A stretch of 64,000 nucleotides of DNA from Ignelater luminosus (Eukaryota > Arthropoda > Insecta > Coleoptera > Elateridae): the NCBI GenBank assembly GCA_011009095.1, contig VTPC01000654.1, positions 19,766 through 83,765 on the forward strand. Direction: 5' to 3'. Below are positions 1-10,919 of this stretch, in pieces (positions within the stretch are counted from its first letter, which is position 1; each line of letters opens with the position of its first letter). A program made the translations under genes and the position numbers. The notes beneath the pieces were generated by a model. It ran no database searches, was not told the DNA's origin, and saw only the letters and a list, made by a program, of their open reading frames with translations.

Positions 1-260
1 GGTTAACAATGAAACAAACCTTTGAAGACTTAACAACTTTCACCGGTAATTTATATAATAGTAGAAATGTGATGATTAATTGGATGTCGTTTCTAACTTG
101 ACCCCACCAAGCTGGTATATATAAAAATGTGTGATTAGCTGATTACATATACAAATGACATCATTTTCTTGGAAAATCATTCAAATTGAAATGCAAAGTT
201 TTGCACCTTAGTAATATATTGATTCCTCCAAAATTTATAGTAATAAGATTCTAATTACAG

Positions 261-365
261 AGTAAAGGATCCAAAGATCGTCGATATTGTTTAACAATGG
301 AAGATCTGACGCCAGCTTTAGCAGAATTTGGTATTACCATTAAGAAACCTCATTATTATGTTTGA
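261..365 (+). CDS. Taf10: TAF10, C-terminal exon (partial gene)
   Basis: The last coding exon of TAF10, a histone-fold subunit shared by TFIID and SAGA that works in transcription initiation in the nucleus. The exon follows an acceptor (AATTACAG) at 260, is open in phase 0 for 34 codons and ends in TGA. It contains LTMEDLTPALAEFG and ends IKKPHYYV, closely matching the conserved TAF10 C-terminus (family form TMEDLTPALSEYG and KKPHYF). The N-terminal and central histone-fold exons are not seen in bases 1-260, so they lie left of the window. AATAAA signals follow at about 389 and 485. The gene is convergent with PIG-P. Confidence 0.9.
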   Translation, partial: SKGSKDRRYCLTMEDLTPALAEFGITIKKPHYYV

Positions 366-490
366 GGAAATGCTGTTACATTATGTAGAATAAATTAACG
401 TCATTCTTTTTAAGGAAATTCGGTTGTATTATGTAGAATAATTTAACATTTAAGTTTTGTTACCTTTTAAGGAGCAATGATAGGAATAAA
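365..490 (+). repeat. Imperfect tandem duplication in the TAF10 3' UTR
   Basis: Two imperfect copies of a roughly 50-bp unit follow the TAF10 stop codon, at about 365-412 and 413-470. Both contain TTATGTAGAATAA followed by TTAAC. The first copy supplies an AATAAA at about 389; another AATAAA lies at 485-490. The duplication may give alternative polyadenylation sites. Confidence 0.6.
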
Positions 491-514
491 TAATTTAATT
501 TATATTTTGATGTT

Positions 515-1012
515 TTATTGTGATTTTAATTTTGAATACAAAATACGTGAAACCTCAGTTATATCCAAGTCTTCAGCTGATGGAATACATTTTGCTTTAA
601 AATTGGTTGATTTCTTTAAATATTGTTCTTGACCACACTTGAGTTTATTCATACAGATACATTTATTACAATTGATTTCTGAAGTAATGAGACTTTGATT
701 ATGATTTTTATTCTTAACACTTTCATCTGTTACTGTTCTAAAATCATTAAAGTTTGGAGTCATGCACAAATTAATACTTGGATAAATAATAAAACCAAAC
801 AGTAATATAGCAGTTATGATATAAATAGGCACTGCAATTGCCCAGTATCTTTGTGGTAAACATGTAATACCTACATATTTAAACCATGATTCTGGAATTA
901 CGGCCCATATTACATATAACACAAAAAAAGTTCTAAAACTTAAATACATAGCAAAACCATACACTGCCCGGCTAGGTGTCGGTGCTGGTGTATGTTCAGC
1001 CATATTTGGCAT
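515..1012 (-). CDS. PIGP: PIG-P, GPI-GlcNAc transferase subunit P
   Basis: A 165-residue homolog of PIG-P, a small ER-membrane subunit of the GPI-N-acetylglucosaminyltransferase that transfers GlcNAc to phosphatidylinositol, the first step of GPI-anchor synthesis. Residues 12-19 (PTPSRAVYG) open the family signature. Two hydrophobic segments follow (about 16-40 and 57-80), separated by the conserved IPESW loop and a PQRYWA motif. The C-terminal tail ends in DLDITEVSRILY, the usual closing motif. The single exon starts at an ATG that overlaps the stop codon of the upstream Pcc1 gene (TAATG); a second in-frame ATG lies three codons later. The stop codon is embedded in an AATAAA signal (forward 514-519). 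The middle of the tail is long and Cys/Asn-rich compared with vertebrates. Confidence 0.93.
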   Translation of the reverse strand: MPNMAEHTPAPTPSRAVYGFAMYLSFRTFFVLYVIWAVIPESWFKYVGITCLPQRYWAIAVPIYIITAILLFGFIIYPSINLCMTPNFNDFRTVTDESVKNKNHNQSLITSEINCNKCICMNKLKCGQEQYLKKSTNFKAKCIPSAEDLDITEVSRILYSKLKSQ

Positions 1013-1424
1013 TACAAATAGTAAGAATATTTGTCACTAACAGGGGGCCCAGTAAAGTCGATTGTTTTTGTAATTAGAGTAATATTATCAAAGAATCCAT
1101 TCACTGCCACACGAAGTTGTCGAGCCAGCTCTGCACTATACCTTCTGCAACATTTTTAAAATTAATCTCAGAGATTAATTTGTAGTAATATGTAAACTAA
1201 CACGTGTAAGATATTTTCTTTTCGATTCAATTCTTTTTTAACACCACTTCTTTTGGGTTCAGTGTCAACTCGCAGTACTTCATATACTATTTCTGCTAAG
1301 CGTGATGTAGGAAAAGGAATCTCCAAATTTCTATGTTAAAGTTAAGGATTCGTTAATCAATCATCATATCATATTGCCATACAATAAAAGGATACACAAC
1401 ATATGCTGCCTTTTCATCATCCAT
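1012..1424 (-). CDS. LAGE3: KEOPS/EKC subunit Pcc1 (LAGE3 family)
   Basis: A spliced gene for the small dimerising subunit of KEOPS, the complex that makes the universal t6A modification of ANN-decoding tRNAs. Model: exon 1 1396-1424, intron 1331-1395, exon 2 1202-1330, intron 1145-1201, exon 3 1012-1144, giving 96 residues. The protein begins MDDEKAAYVVNLEIPFPTSR, then AEIVYEVL, and ends with VNGFFDNITLITKT and a terminal FTGPPVSDKYSYYL. This matches the LAGE3/Pcc1 pattern (IPFPT..AEI, ILHVRY, GPPVS). Donors are GTATCC and GTTAGT and acceptors ATAG and GCAG, all joining in frame. Exon 1 is the least certain part. The stop codon TAA shares its last A with the ATG of PIG-P, so both are probably made from one mRNA. 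Confidence 0.85.
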
Positions 1425-1539
1425 GATAATACATTTCATATATTATGTATTATCTAATAAATATCTATATAGATTTATCTAAAAACTTTTTATTAAAAAT
1501 TATTCCTTGAAAGCAGAAGCAGATTCAAAGAGCCGACCC

Positions 1540-3420
1540 TAACCTTACTTTTTGGAGGCGTGTTCGTTTGGTCTTTGGCGAGATGTTATCATGTTAGGTC
1601 TGTTCGTTTAGAAAGTGTAATGGGTGTAATGCCTGCACGGTGCAATGTTCGTTTGAGTAAGCGAAAATCGTGGAAATGTACATACTGAGTATGAAAAGTG
1701 CGTGCACTAAAGTGTTCGCTTCATTTCATAGAAATCAATTAAATGTTGTTACACCTAATGACATACAGTAATAAAATATAAAAACAGCGTATAGTGATTA
1801 TACGCTGATAAAAATTGAAAACATTAAACCCAAACGATGTTCGTTTGCTCCAATTTGCTCCAACAACAAGCATAAAGAGCAACTATTTGCGTTCGTTTGT
1901 GTTGGGTAATTGCATTGCTCCCACATAACAATTATGTGTTTGCTCCTTTTAGATCATTATTTACTTGTGGGCAGGAGTGGTAATCATGATTAAGCGCTGT
2001 CGTTATCCAAGACAGCATTTTTAAGTGGTGCCTTTTGCCTTTACGGAAATGAATGTTCGCTGCCGATGGTTTTTTGCCTTTCACCGTTTTATTGGAAAAT
2101 AAATAGGTTTGTTCGTTTGTTGTAATAAGTTGAGATATCACAAGTTGGCGTGTTCGTTTGTTGCACTAAACAAGTTGTCCGCTGTTCGCTGACTTTAAAG
2201 TTCAGGTTCCGAACACATTCAATCTGTACCACCTTTCGAGCAAGTACAAGTTGTACTGGCGAATTTGACCTTCAACTAGCGTTGCAGAAAATGTAAACAT
2301 ATTCAGATACCTAACCTAAAAATTTTCATGAGGTAATTGAGGTTGCGTGTGTGCTGACTGCGGGGCATGTTTTGTTAATTAAGTAAAAAATAAAAACAAT
2401 TATGATATTTTATTAAGATGGAAACAACTAGTTATTGATTTATTATTGATTGATCGAAATTCTAAACTTAGGTTATGTCAGATGAAAACTATAAATCTAT
2501 CAAAACAGGTTAAAACTGTGCCAACATGTGATGAAAGCGTTTGTTGCAAACATGTTCTTTGTTCGTCTCAACTTGTTCTTGTGACGTCACTAACTTGAGC
2601 TAAGTACAACTTATCACAAGCCAGACAAACAAATCTAATAACTACCTACTTAATAGCGATTGACATTGACATTAACTAAACGCCATCACGTGGAGAATTT
2701 AGAAACACATAATAAATAACTTAAATTCGGAATATTCATAAAAGGTCTGTTCATTTGCACTGCACTAACTTGTACTTAAGTAATAATTATTACAAACTAG
2801 TTCAGGAATGTGACGTCATCAATTTCTAAAGTGCACGTTTAGTTCATCTTAGTGCAGGCAAAGCAAATGAACAGTTTACGTGCAGATTATGACAAGTTGG
2901 AGGCAACATAATCTAAAAACCGTGTCGCTCGAGGTTACGTTATTGATGTGTTGTTATATATTACTTATTATTCATATTGTTTTGTAAAATTGTTAATTAA
3001 AATAGATAAAAACATTATTAACGATTTTAGGCACGTAAATAAAATATGACATAGTACAAAAATATACGAGTATAAAAAATAAATATTATACATAGGTATT
3101 GAATAAAACATTACATTTATAATTATTTCTGCAGCATGTTTCAATATTCATCATCATCTCGCGCTTGTATGCATACCTATTTAGCATCTCATCTGACAAA
3201 CGCGTGTTTCATGTCTTATGTACACTTTCGTGCGCATGTCTGCACTACCTGTCCGAGAAAATCCTTGGACAATAAGGACAATAACTTAAGTGCAAGTTTT
3301 ATGCAGCTGCCTTACTGCAAATGAACAGCGTTAGGACAGCTTAGCGTAGGTACTGAACAGGCTTAGTGCAAGAAGTGCAGGAAGTGCTGCACTATTACAT
3401 GAAATGAACAAACCTAAATG
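1540..3420. mobile_element. Cluster of nested TIR elements with TGTTCGTTTG ends
   Basis: An intergenic block rich in one terminal-like motif. TGTTCGTTTG occurs exactly at 1561, 1646, 1838, 2110 and 2151, with one-base variants at 1601 and 1890. TGTTCATTTG lies at 2748, and its reverse complement at 2864 and, in variant form, near 3315 and 3401. The stretch from GGTCTGTTCATTTG (about 2744) to CAAATGAAC (2873), or on to GAACAAACC (about 3415), reads as an inverted-repeat element with TGCACTAA subterminal motifs. The family was not identified and no transposase is visible, so these are probably nonautonomous elements inserted into one another. Confidence 0.5.
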
Positions 3421-5199
3421 CGCTTTCGTAATAAAAATAATAATGCCATTTAATCTTGCGTTCATTTATTCGCTCAGAGTGCATTGCTGACAAAGATGGC
3501 ACATCTCGATTATCATTTGTGTGACAAGAACAAAAGACGATCCTGAGCATTTACAGCGAATAAGCAAACGGAACATCAGGGATATGTTCAGAATAAATGC
3601 CAGGTAAAGTGTAACATAACCTAACCTATCCAACACATGATTGCTTTGGTGGGTAAACAAAGGTACTGTTGGGAGCAGTTGAAAGTAAATTAATTTTACA
3701 TTTACACATCTAGAGTTGGTTTTTTACATAATACATAAAAACCTTTATTTATCCACCACAGCTGACTCGAAAACTCGCATGAACGAATCCTATTCTGCTT
3801 TCCTTTTTATTTACTACACATTTGAATAATTTTTAACCAATTTTCAAAAAATGAAGTTATATTAACTTTAATTTTGTTTTCTTGTCTCATTTCTATTTTA
3901 AGGTCTCTACCTAATATCAAAAGTGTCCTACCTACACTGCAAGTATCAGACAAAATCTTTAAATTCTGAAAAAATATTTAAATGTTACCACTACTAGGTG
4001 GTCTGTATGTCAATGTAATTACAATGACTGAACACTCTGCCACTGCACATTCAATTTCACTGGTTATTAAAAGATCGCTAAAAACTTCTTATCTTTGTAT
4101 TTAATATCATCATGAACATGTACTGTTACTCCATGTTAGTTACCTCTAGTTGTGAAAACGTTTTTCAATGCTCTGTGATAGTAAACTTATAATTGGCTTT
4201 TTTTTATAGGAAAGATTATAATTTTTCAATTTTCAAGCCACTGGACGTATTGATGAATAAGGCTGATGCAGATTTTTCTTGCATAGTCTCTGCATCAGAA
4301 TCTAATCTGCCCATATTTTCTTGGAAGATAGATTTGAACTATTCAAATAAAATGAAACGAAATCGTTTAATGCCTATATTTTTCAAAAATTTGAATTAAA
4401 CATTTTGCTTTTCTACCTAATGGTACAGTCATTACAAAATCTTAACTATTTTATTCTGAAAGCCAAACTGTTTGATGTGAGTTACCATTATTTGATGTTA
4501 CATGTTTAACCCTGTATCTATGTAATCATAAATACTTCCCTAGCCTAACCAGCAGTTAATTGGTAATTCCTTTCGTGTTATAAAACCAGTAGTCTTCTTG
4601 CTGCCAGGAATCTTGACTACACCTAAAGTTCTTCTCCTGCTTTTCCCCCCTTGTAGTCATTTTCACGTCGTGAAGATTCTGAGTTTTGTTTATTATGTAT
4701 AACCCTTGAATGGGTGTAACTAATATTGAAAGATATTTTGATGGTTCTATTTATGCCAGTATTCTTCAATGATTATAACTTATTTTGCATATAACTCATA
4801 ATCATGGATAGAATTACCAGGTCAGTAGCCAGAAGTCAAGTTATGAGCAGGCAAACCTCATTGTTTGATAACCTCTTTATAGGAAAGCATAAATGACTAA
4901 ATGGAAGAGATATTTTAAATATTCGAGTAGGCAAAAATATTTTCAGAATGGGTGAAGCTATTTATAGAAAAAATCATACAGCATTATCCATCTCACTGCA
5001 AAGTTTTCTATTATTTCCGGGTCACCTCTCTAGTTATACTACTTTTCTTCACTTCATCATACACTATCAAAAAAATAAACTAATAGAAACCTATTTATTA
5101 TTGTTTTCTAACAATCAATGGCTGATTAAAAAAAATGGAAAAATAATGTAAATAATACAAATTTTAAATACAATGTAAAGATTTTTATTTCTTATTTAA
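3421..5199. other. Intergenic; short repeat, no firm gene
   Basis: No gene could be supported. At 3590-3790 it holds a copy of a repeat also seen at 25.1-25.6 kb (shared TGCTTTGGTGG and GCATGAACGAA-like blocks). Short coding-like plus-strand fragments at 4193-4399 (after a TTTTTTTATAG acceptor-like site) and 4804-4894 (ATGGATAGAATTACC start) are open but unrecognised. They could be remnants of a fast-evolving gene. Confidence 0.35.
3590..3790. repeat. Dispersed repeat, copy 1
   Basis: Shares the block TGCTTTGGTGGGTAAACAAAG with 25137-25160 (one mismatch), and a later block with GCTGA, TCGAAAA and CATGAACGAA with 25530-25560. Order and orientation are the same, but this copy is internally shorter. 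Family unknown. Confidence 0.5.
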
Positions 5200-6291
5200 T
5201 TAATTATAACCGTAAGAATTAATAATTTGTGTATACGGTTGCACCTGTTTGTTAACTTTAACAGATGCTGTTTTTGTGATCTTCTTAAGTTTGTCACGTT
5301 TACGAATACTAAGCACTGCTTTAACTTTGCGTTTAGTTTCGAGAGTACGTACAACATCCTTGTATTTCCATCCAACTTCATGGGAAAGACGACCAACATG
5401 ACAATACTGAAATTACAAATATTAGATATTTGTTAATACTGTATTATAAAAATTGTGTTACCTTGCGTCCAGGTTTTAAGCAAAGTACTCGCAGTGCTCC
5501 TGGTACTACTACTCGTTTTCTTCTGTCATATGGTGGTGGAATACCTTCATAAGCCTTCAATCTGCGCAGAGCTTGCTTTCCACGTTCAGTCTTGTGAGGT
5601 AACATACCTTAAAATATATTTGCCAATATTAATATGGATGCCTTAAAAACGTTCAAATGCACATCATCTGATTTATAAATGCTCATTCTTAGTTTTCTTT
5701 TCATGTCTTATTCAAATAATGTAGGTAAGAAGATTTTATAATCATTGCAAAACACTAAATACAAGTAGTAATTAATATACAACATATCAAGATTTACCTC
5801 GAACAGTTTTCCAGAAGATTCTGGACGGAGCTCTGAAGTGGAAAGGTCCTCGTGCTGGATTCACATTGCAACGTTTGCGCAGGAAGGACATGTATTTCAG
5901 TTTGTTCCTAACGTAGCTCTGTTATATCAAAAGTCAATTTTAATATATCCCATCACTTACCTATAGAAATTTCCTGATATATTCAACTGTTCACATCTTG
6001 TTACAACTACTGTATTTCCTTGTAACAATGTCTTTGCAACTACTGCAGCCAAACGGCCGAGTAAATGGCCTTTACCATCAATAAGAATTGCCTACAAAAG
6101 AAATGAACTGGTTATGCACGTGTACACGAAAATAAATTATAGGTTAAGTGAAAGAATTCCAAAGAAAATCAAATTTTACCTAAGCCTAGAATAATTTAAT
6201 TGCATTTTAAAATAGACTCCGATGAAACTTACATATAAAAAAGTGAAAAATAATAATAAAATGTAAATACCTTTTCACTAAACCCCGTCAT
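5200..6291 (-). CDS. RpL13A: 60S ribosomal protein L13A (uL13)
   Basis: Five exons encode a 204-residue uL13 protein of the large cytosolic ribosomal subunit: 6271-6291, 5961-6091, 5798-5907, 5462-5607 and 5200-5406. The protein starts MTGFSEK and continues with [52 protein letters not shown] and a [14 protein letters not shown] block. It ends [15 protein letters not shown] followed by a basic tail ending SYGYN. Length matches the family (about 203-205). The third-exon acceptor was placed at TTAG before GAACAAACTG because it alone restores FYRNKLKY. A pyrimidine tract CCTTTTT just upstream (6308-6315) looks like a 5' TOP element. No C/D snoRNA was recognised in the introns, unlike vertebrate RPL13A. 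Confidence 0.97.
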
Positions 6292-6307
6292 GTCTCATAA
6301 GTCCACA

Positions 6308-6316
6308 TAAAAAGGC
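6308..6316 (-). promoter_or_regulatory. 5' TOP-like tract of RpL13A
   Basis: Reading the minus strand, GTGCCTTTTTATG lies about 20 nt before the RpL13A ATG. A C followed by pyrimidines is the TOP signature of ribosomal-protein mRNAs and probably marks the transcription start; TOP mRNAs are translationally controlled through mTOR/LARP1. Confidence 0.5.
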
Positions 6317-7037
6317 ACTAACCGGAAATTATCAACATCAACTATAGTTACGACCTAGATTTCTGTTCTGTTCGGTTGGTGTTTCCGTGTATATAGCCGC
6401 GTGATTTAAACTTACCGCTTATTTGAGTCAATTTGAATTCGAAATAGCAATATAAGAAATGACAGAGTTTATATAGTAAATCTTTCTGTTTAACCTTCAC
6501 AAGTGATTTTAGTGAGGAACTGTTAAACCAACATGTATATTCTTACACTTAAGATTGTATAAAAAATAGTTCATGTGTTCACATCTTTTTCACCAAGCAA
6601 TTCACATATCACATATTTGTTAATGTATTATGTGCTTAGAATGCCTTATAATAATATAACACAGCCTCTACAAAATTGCCCGTTGCCTTGAAAAGGTTGA
6701 TACATCATACTATATTTAGTCAGGACTAACTTTCTGACTTAATTCTTTTTACTCACTTACTTTTTAAGAGGAACAGATGCATAAATGTGTTTATCATTGT
6801 TTCCATTTTTACTTCTTAGATTTCATGAATAGTAACAATAACAATAATCTTTATTAATTAAATTATTATAAATTTTATAACATCTAATACAGGTATGGTA
6901 TACTATTACAGTTTTGAGTGTAGGTAGCAAAGTAAGATGATATTCAGTTTTTAAATAGTTTATGCATTATTTTACATAATTTTATTTAATTAAGGTATAT
7001 AAACTTGCCATGCTCTATATAGTACTTTAGAAATTGT
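6317..7037. other. Intergenic, nothing recognised
   Basis: AT-rich sequence upstream of RpL13A. It should contain the RpL13A promoter in its first 100-200 bp. No other feature was recognised. Confidence 0.4.
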
Positions 7038-7517
7038 CAGACATTGGAAGTAACGCGTTACTTGTAATTAATTACATTTTTCAGTAACGCTAAAGGTAAC
7101 GAGTTACTATATAAAGACACAGTAAAGTAATTGTAACTAATTACAAAAAGCGTGTAACGGTAACGACTTCAGGTCGTTACTTTTGCGTTACTTGAATAAT
7201 CGATTTTCAAATTTAGTTTTGATGATATTCAGAAAATACATGTTTTCATATTGTGTAATTCTAAGAGTTGTATAGTAAGCTTATACAAAGAAAAATTAAT
7301 TAAAATCACCTTGAATTCTGATGGGTTCTAAAAAGTTTTTCTTTATTTTCTTTATATAATCAAAGTAACTGACAGTAACGGTAAAGTAACTAACTGCAGG
7401 AACTGTAATGGTAACTAGTTACTTTTTAAAATCAAGTAACTGTAATTGTAACTAATTACATTTTTTGATAAGGTAACTGTAACTAATTACTTTTTTAGAG
7501 TAACTTTCCAATGTCTG
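7038..7517. mobile_element. Nonautonomous hAT MITE with GTAAC repeats
   Basis: A 480-bp element with ends CAGACATTGGAA / TTCCAATGTCTG flanked by a perfect 8-bp duplication GAAATTGT (7030-7037 and 7518-7525), the hallmark of hAT insertion. Inside are many GTAAC/GTTAC motifs in both directions (for example AGTAACGCGTTACTTG), which look like repeated subterminal transposase-binding sites. There is no coding capacity. Confidence 0.9.
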
Positions 7518-7525
7518 GAAATTGT

Positions 7526-8502
7526 ATATTCTTGTAGATAAGAAACTAAACATTCGTTGTATAAGAGCTTCATAACAGACAGTTATTTTATATTTATTTG
7601 TTAATTTATGGAATATTTCTTTTTATGAAACTAAATTGAGTTATAAGAAAATTGAAAAATATCAGATCTGAATATGCCTTTTAAAGCTCTAGAGGTGATT
7701 TGGTAATTTATTTCGTCACAAACATCCTGTATGTATCCAAAACTGTTTCTATAACCAGTATTTAAAAAAACTGCTGTTCCATTTAACAGGACCGCAGTTA
7801 AAGAAGGAAATGTTATTAGAAATAAAATGTACAGGAAAGAATGTATCTTTTATTAGTTACAGCAATCACATTATATACCTGTTCGTTGTCTAAAATGCTT
7901 TACTTTTACTTTCGATTTCTGTGTAGATGTATCAGTTACCTAAAATTTTATGGAACATGGGTAACTTCTGTAGTTAGACAACTAGTATAACAACAAGAGC
8001 ACAGACACAAAGCACTTTTAAATTTATGTTTATTAGTAGGCACTAGGCAGTCTTTAAAACAATAATATTGTAGCTGTTAAGATCACTAGTAACAGAAATA
8101 ATGGTATTCTTCGTCTTTGCTGCTTTTACAGAATATTATATTACTGTCATTGTTTAACCACAGGAATTATCTATTTCCACAGAATTCCAGACGATTTGTA
8201 TAAGTATAGCTTTAATATAAAATTATAGAATTCCAGAGCTACAAAACTCTACTGTTAAGTTTATATTAAAAAAATGCTTAATTAGTACTAAATATCAAAT
8301 TGCCATATATAAACTGATTGAAAACGTCACAAAAATGTAAATGCTTACAGCTATAGTTAATATCTTAAAGAAACATTTGATATAAATACAAACATATGTA
8401 ATGTTACATTGCTAATGTAGTTTAAGGTATTTTAAAACTAAAACAATTGCATGAAATGTAATAAAAGTTATAGTGTTATGTAGTATTTCTTATCTCTTAT
8501 AA
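7526..8502. other. 3' flank of the kinase gene, nothing recognised
   Basis: AT-rich sequence between the hAT MITE and the stop codon of the first kinase gene. It probably includes that gene's 3' UTR (minus strand, below 8503). No other coding or repeat signal was recognised. Confidence 0.4.
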
Positions 8503-10911
8503 TTAAAAATCATTATCCCAACCAGAAAGTTCATCTGGAGGAATATCAGTATCCTTCTCATAATTGTCAAAGAATTGGGTATCAGTATTACTTTTAACAC
8601 GCCGTTTAATGGGTGCATCTAATTTACCAGAACGCAGCTGATTCCAATCAAAACCCAAAAACCACTTATGATCACGAACATCTTGTGCTCCACTTTTCAG
8701 ACAACCTAATCGTTTCGTTGCAATTGACCTGCATAATTTTTTTACTAAATTTTCTGCTCTTCTTGGTACTGCTCCAGGAAAAGCTATTTGTTCAATACCT
8801 CGCAGTATTAACTGGTAAGTTTCCAAGTAGCTAGTATCATTACTGCGAAATGGTGTTTTCCCAACTAACAATTCGAAAATAAAGATTCCTAATGCCCAAT
8901 AATCAACTGCCCGATCATGACCATGGTTTAAAATAATCTCAGGGGCAACATATTCTGGAGTGCCAGCAAAAGTGAATGCTTTACCACGAGAACCTAATTG
9001 TTTAGCAAAACCAAAATCAGTTAACTTTAAGTAGCCACGAGTATCAAGTAAAAGATTTTCAGGTTTTAGGTCACGATATACAATATCACGCTCATGTAAA
9101 TATGCTAATGCTTCTAAGACAGAAGCTGCATAAAATCTAGCTGTCTGTTCTTCAAACCTACGACCTTTTTGCTTTTGCAAGAGTGACCATAGATCACCTC
9201 CCAAGCAAGATTCCATAAGGAAAAATAGATACTTATTATCTCGATATGTCTTATACATGCGTACAATAAAGATACAATCACAATTCATTTGAATATTTTT
9301 TTCATTGTAAGCATGCTCTTGTTGCTGTTGTTGAACCATGTCTAGTTTTTTGAGATATTTCAGTGCAAAAGTAAGTTCCTTCTGTTTTTTATGTTGAACC
9401 AATTCAACTCTTCCAAAACCACCTACACCTAGTGTATCAACAATTTTTAAATCTAACAACTCAATATCTTCATAAGGATTTATAATAGGAGAGGTTGATT
9501 TTGGAGTAGCTGTTGTAATATATCCTATATCTTCTAAATTTCCAAAATGTTCAATAAATTCTGGTCTAGATAATGAGAAACACTCAACACCAGGTGCATC
9601 TGCAGTAACAGTAGCTTGTCGTACATCATCTTTCAGTAATGCTAACTGACCAAAGAATTCTCCACGAACCATTTTTCCTACCTACAATAAATAAAATAGT
9701 AGTAAAATTGTAATTAAATTAATAATAATAATAATCTAAGTAAATGTTATACTTACTTCTCCTTCACCATCTTTCGTAATAGTAACGCTTCCAGCACTGA
9801 TAATATAAAATTTATCTCCTTTATCACCTTGATGAACAATAATAGAACCAGTTTCAAAGAATTCTTTCTTTAACAAATCAGTAACTCGCCCTAAGGCTTG
9901 ATCTGATACAGTATTAAGTTTTGGTACATTCCTCAAGAAATTAAGTAGTTGATCATGATGCTCAAGTTCACTTCTTAACATTAACTGTTGATAAACATTC
10001 TGTTCTAAAACCCAAACTTTTCCTGAACTTAAGGCTTTTATAGTAGCTTGACGTTTTGCATCATAAAGAATAGCTAATTCACCAAATACTCTGTTGTCAT
10101 TAAACTTATTTATGAATGTATCCTTAATTGTAATGTCATATGTTCCACTTGCTGATATATACATTTCAGTTCCTACAGTACCTTCACGAATTATAACTTC
10201 ACCAACTCTAATATCACGTGAATACATGGCATCAATGACTGCTTTTAATCGCTGGCCTTCTAGCAAATTTCTTAAGAAATCATTCTTATTTAAAGCTTCT
10301 TTAATTAATGCTTCATCGCTAAAAATTTTAAAAAGTAAAATTATTAAATATCTACATATTTCTAATAACATTCTTACATACCTTTGCCCTTTAGGATGTT
10401 TCACTATCTCTAAAGAGTTGACATCACGTGTTTCTGCATTTCTAGTATGTCCAGCAAGACCACTTCTGCGTTTGACATTTGCAATTTCCTCTTCCTCATC
10501 TTCTTCTTGCTTTTCTTCATTATCAACTTCCATTGATGAAGGTGGTATAGGTTCATGTTGGGTGGCTATAGCTGCATTTTCTTTTTCTTGCTTTTCTTTA
10601 TTATCAACTTCCACTGAAGAAGATGGTTTAGGTTCATGTTGGGTAACTACAGTTGTACTTTCTACTTTTTCTTGCTTTTCTTCATTATCAACTTCCATTG
10701 GAGAAGGTAGTTTAGATTCAACATGATGGGTGACTATAGCTGTATTTTGTACTTTTGTTTGAGCAATTTCAGATATAGCATCACCATTGGTTGTTTTTAC
10801 GATTGGTACACTCTCTCTGTTTTTTCTAACTGCTGGAGGCTCAGTTTTTATAGATTTATTTGATTGTGTTAAATTAAAACTTCCCGATTTCCGGCATAAG
10901 CACGAAAACAT
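8503..10911 (-). CDS. PKG-like protein kinase, tandem copy A
   Basis: Three exons (10382-10911, 9757-10318, 8503-9681) encode about 756 residues with PKG architecture: a low-complexity Glu-rich N-terminus containing three tandem repeats around PSSMEVDNEEKQE, an RRSGLAG motif, two cyclic-nucleotide-binding domains (about 180-300 and 305-410) and an AGC kinase domain (about 441-700) with the C-terminal tail ending SGWDNDF. The kinase keeps the glycine loop GVGGFG, ATP-binding Lys about 472, YRDLKPEN (catalytic Asp about 568), DFG and GTPEY, so it should be active. The binding cassettes are unusual: RQAT in both domains where PKG has RTA, and FGQ for FGE in domain B. The first intron is in-frame readable, but the splice restores the conserved ESDEALIKEAL-type join. 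A 5' noncoding exon joins at 10919. Insect genomes carry divergent PKG-like genes besides foraging and Pkg21D; orthology is unresolved. Confidence 0.9.
10600..10760 (-). repeat. Coding minisatellite in kinase A N-terminus
   Basis: Three imperfect repeats of roughly 27-31 codons (extending left to about 10500) encode ATQHE-P-PSS-MEVDNEEKQE-type units. The second kinase lacks them, so they arose in copy A after duplication or were lost from copy B. Confidence 0.7.
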
Positions 10912-10919
10912 TCTTCTAG

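Noticed and set aside
5407-6270. Intronic C/D snoRNAs in RpL13A
   Set aside because: Vertebrate RPL13A introns host SNORD32-35, but no paired C (TGATGA) and D (CTGA) boxes with terminal stems were seen.
10321-10381. In-frame hydrophobic insert in kinase A
   Set aside because: Sequence between QR and SDEAL has perfect GTATGT...TTTTTAG borders, and copy B has the same intron; it is an intron, not a membrane segment.
10094-10726. 210-codon plus-strand ORF
   Set aside because: Antisense to kinase A exons 1-2; Ser-rich composition is the mirror of the Glu-rich repeats. The minus frame has clear domains.
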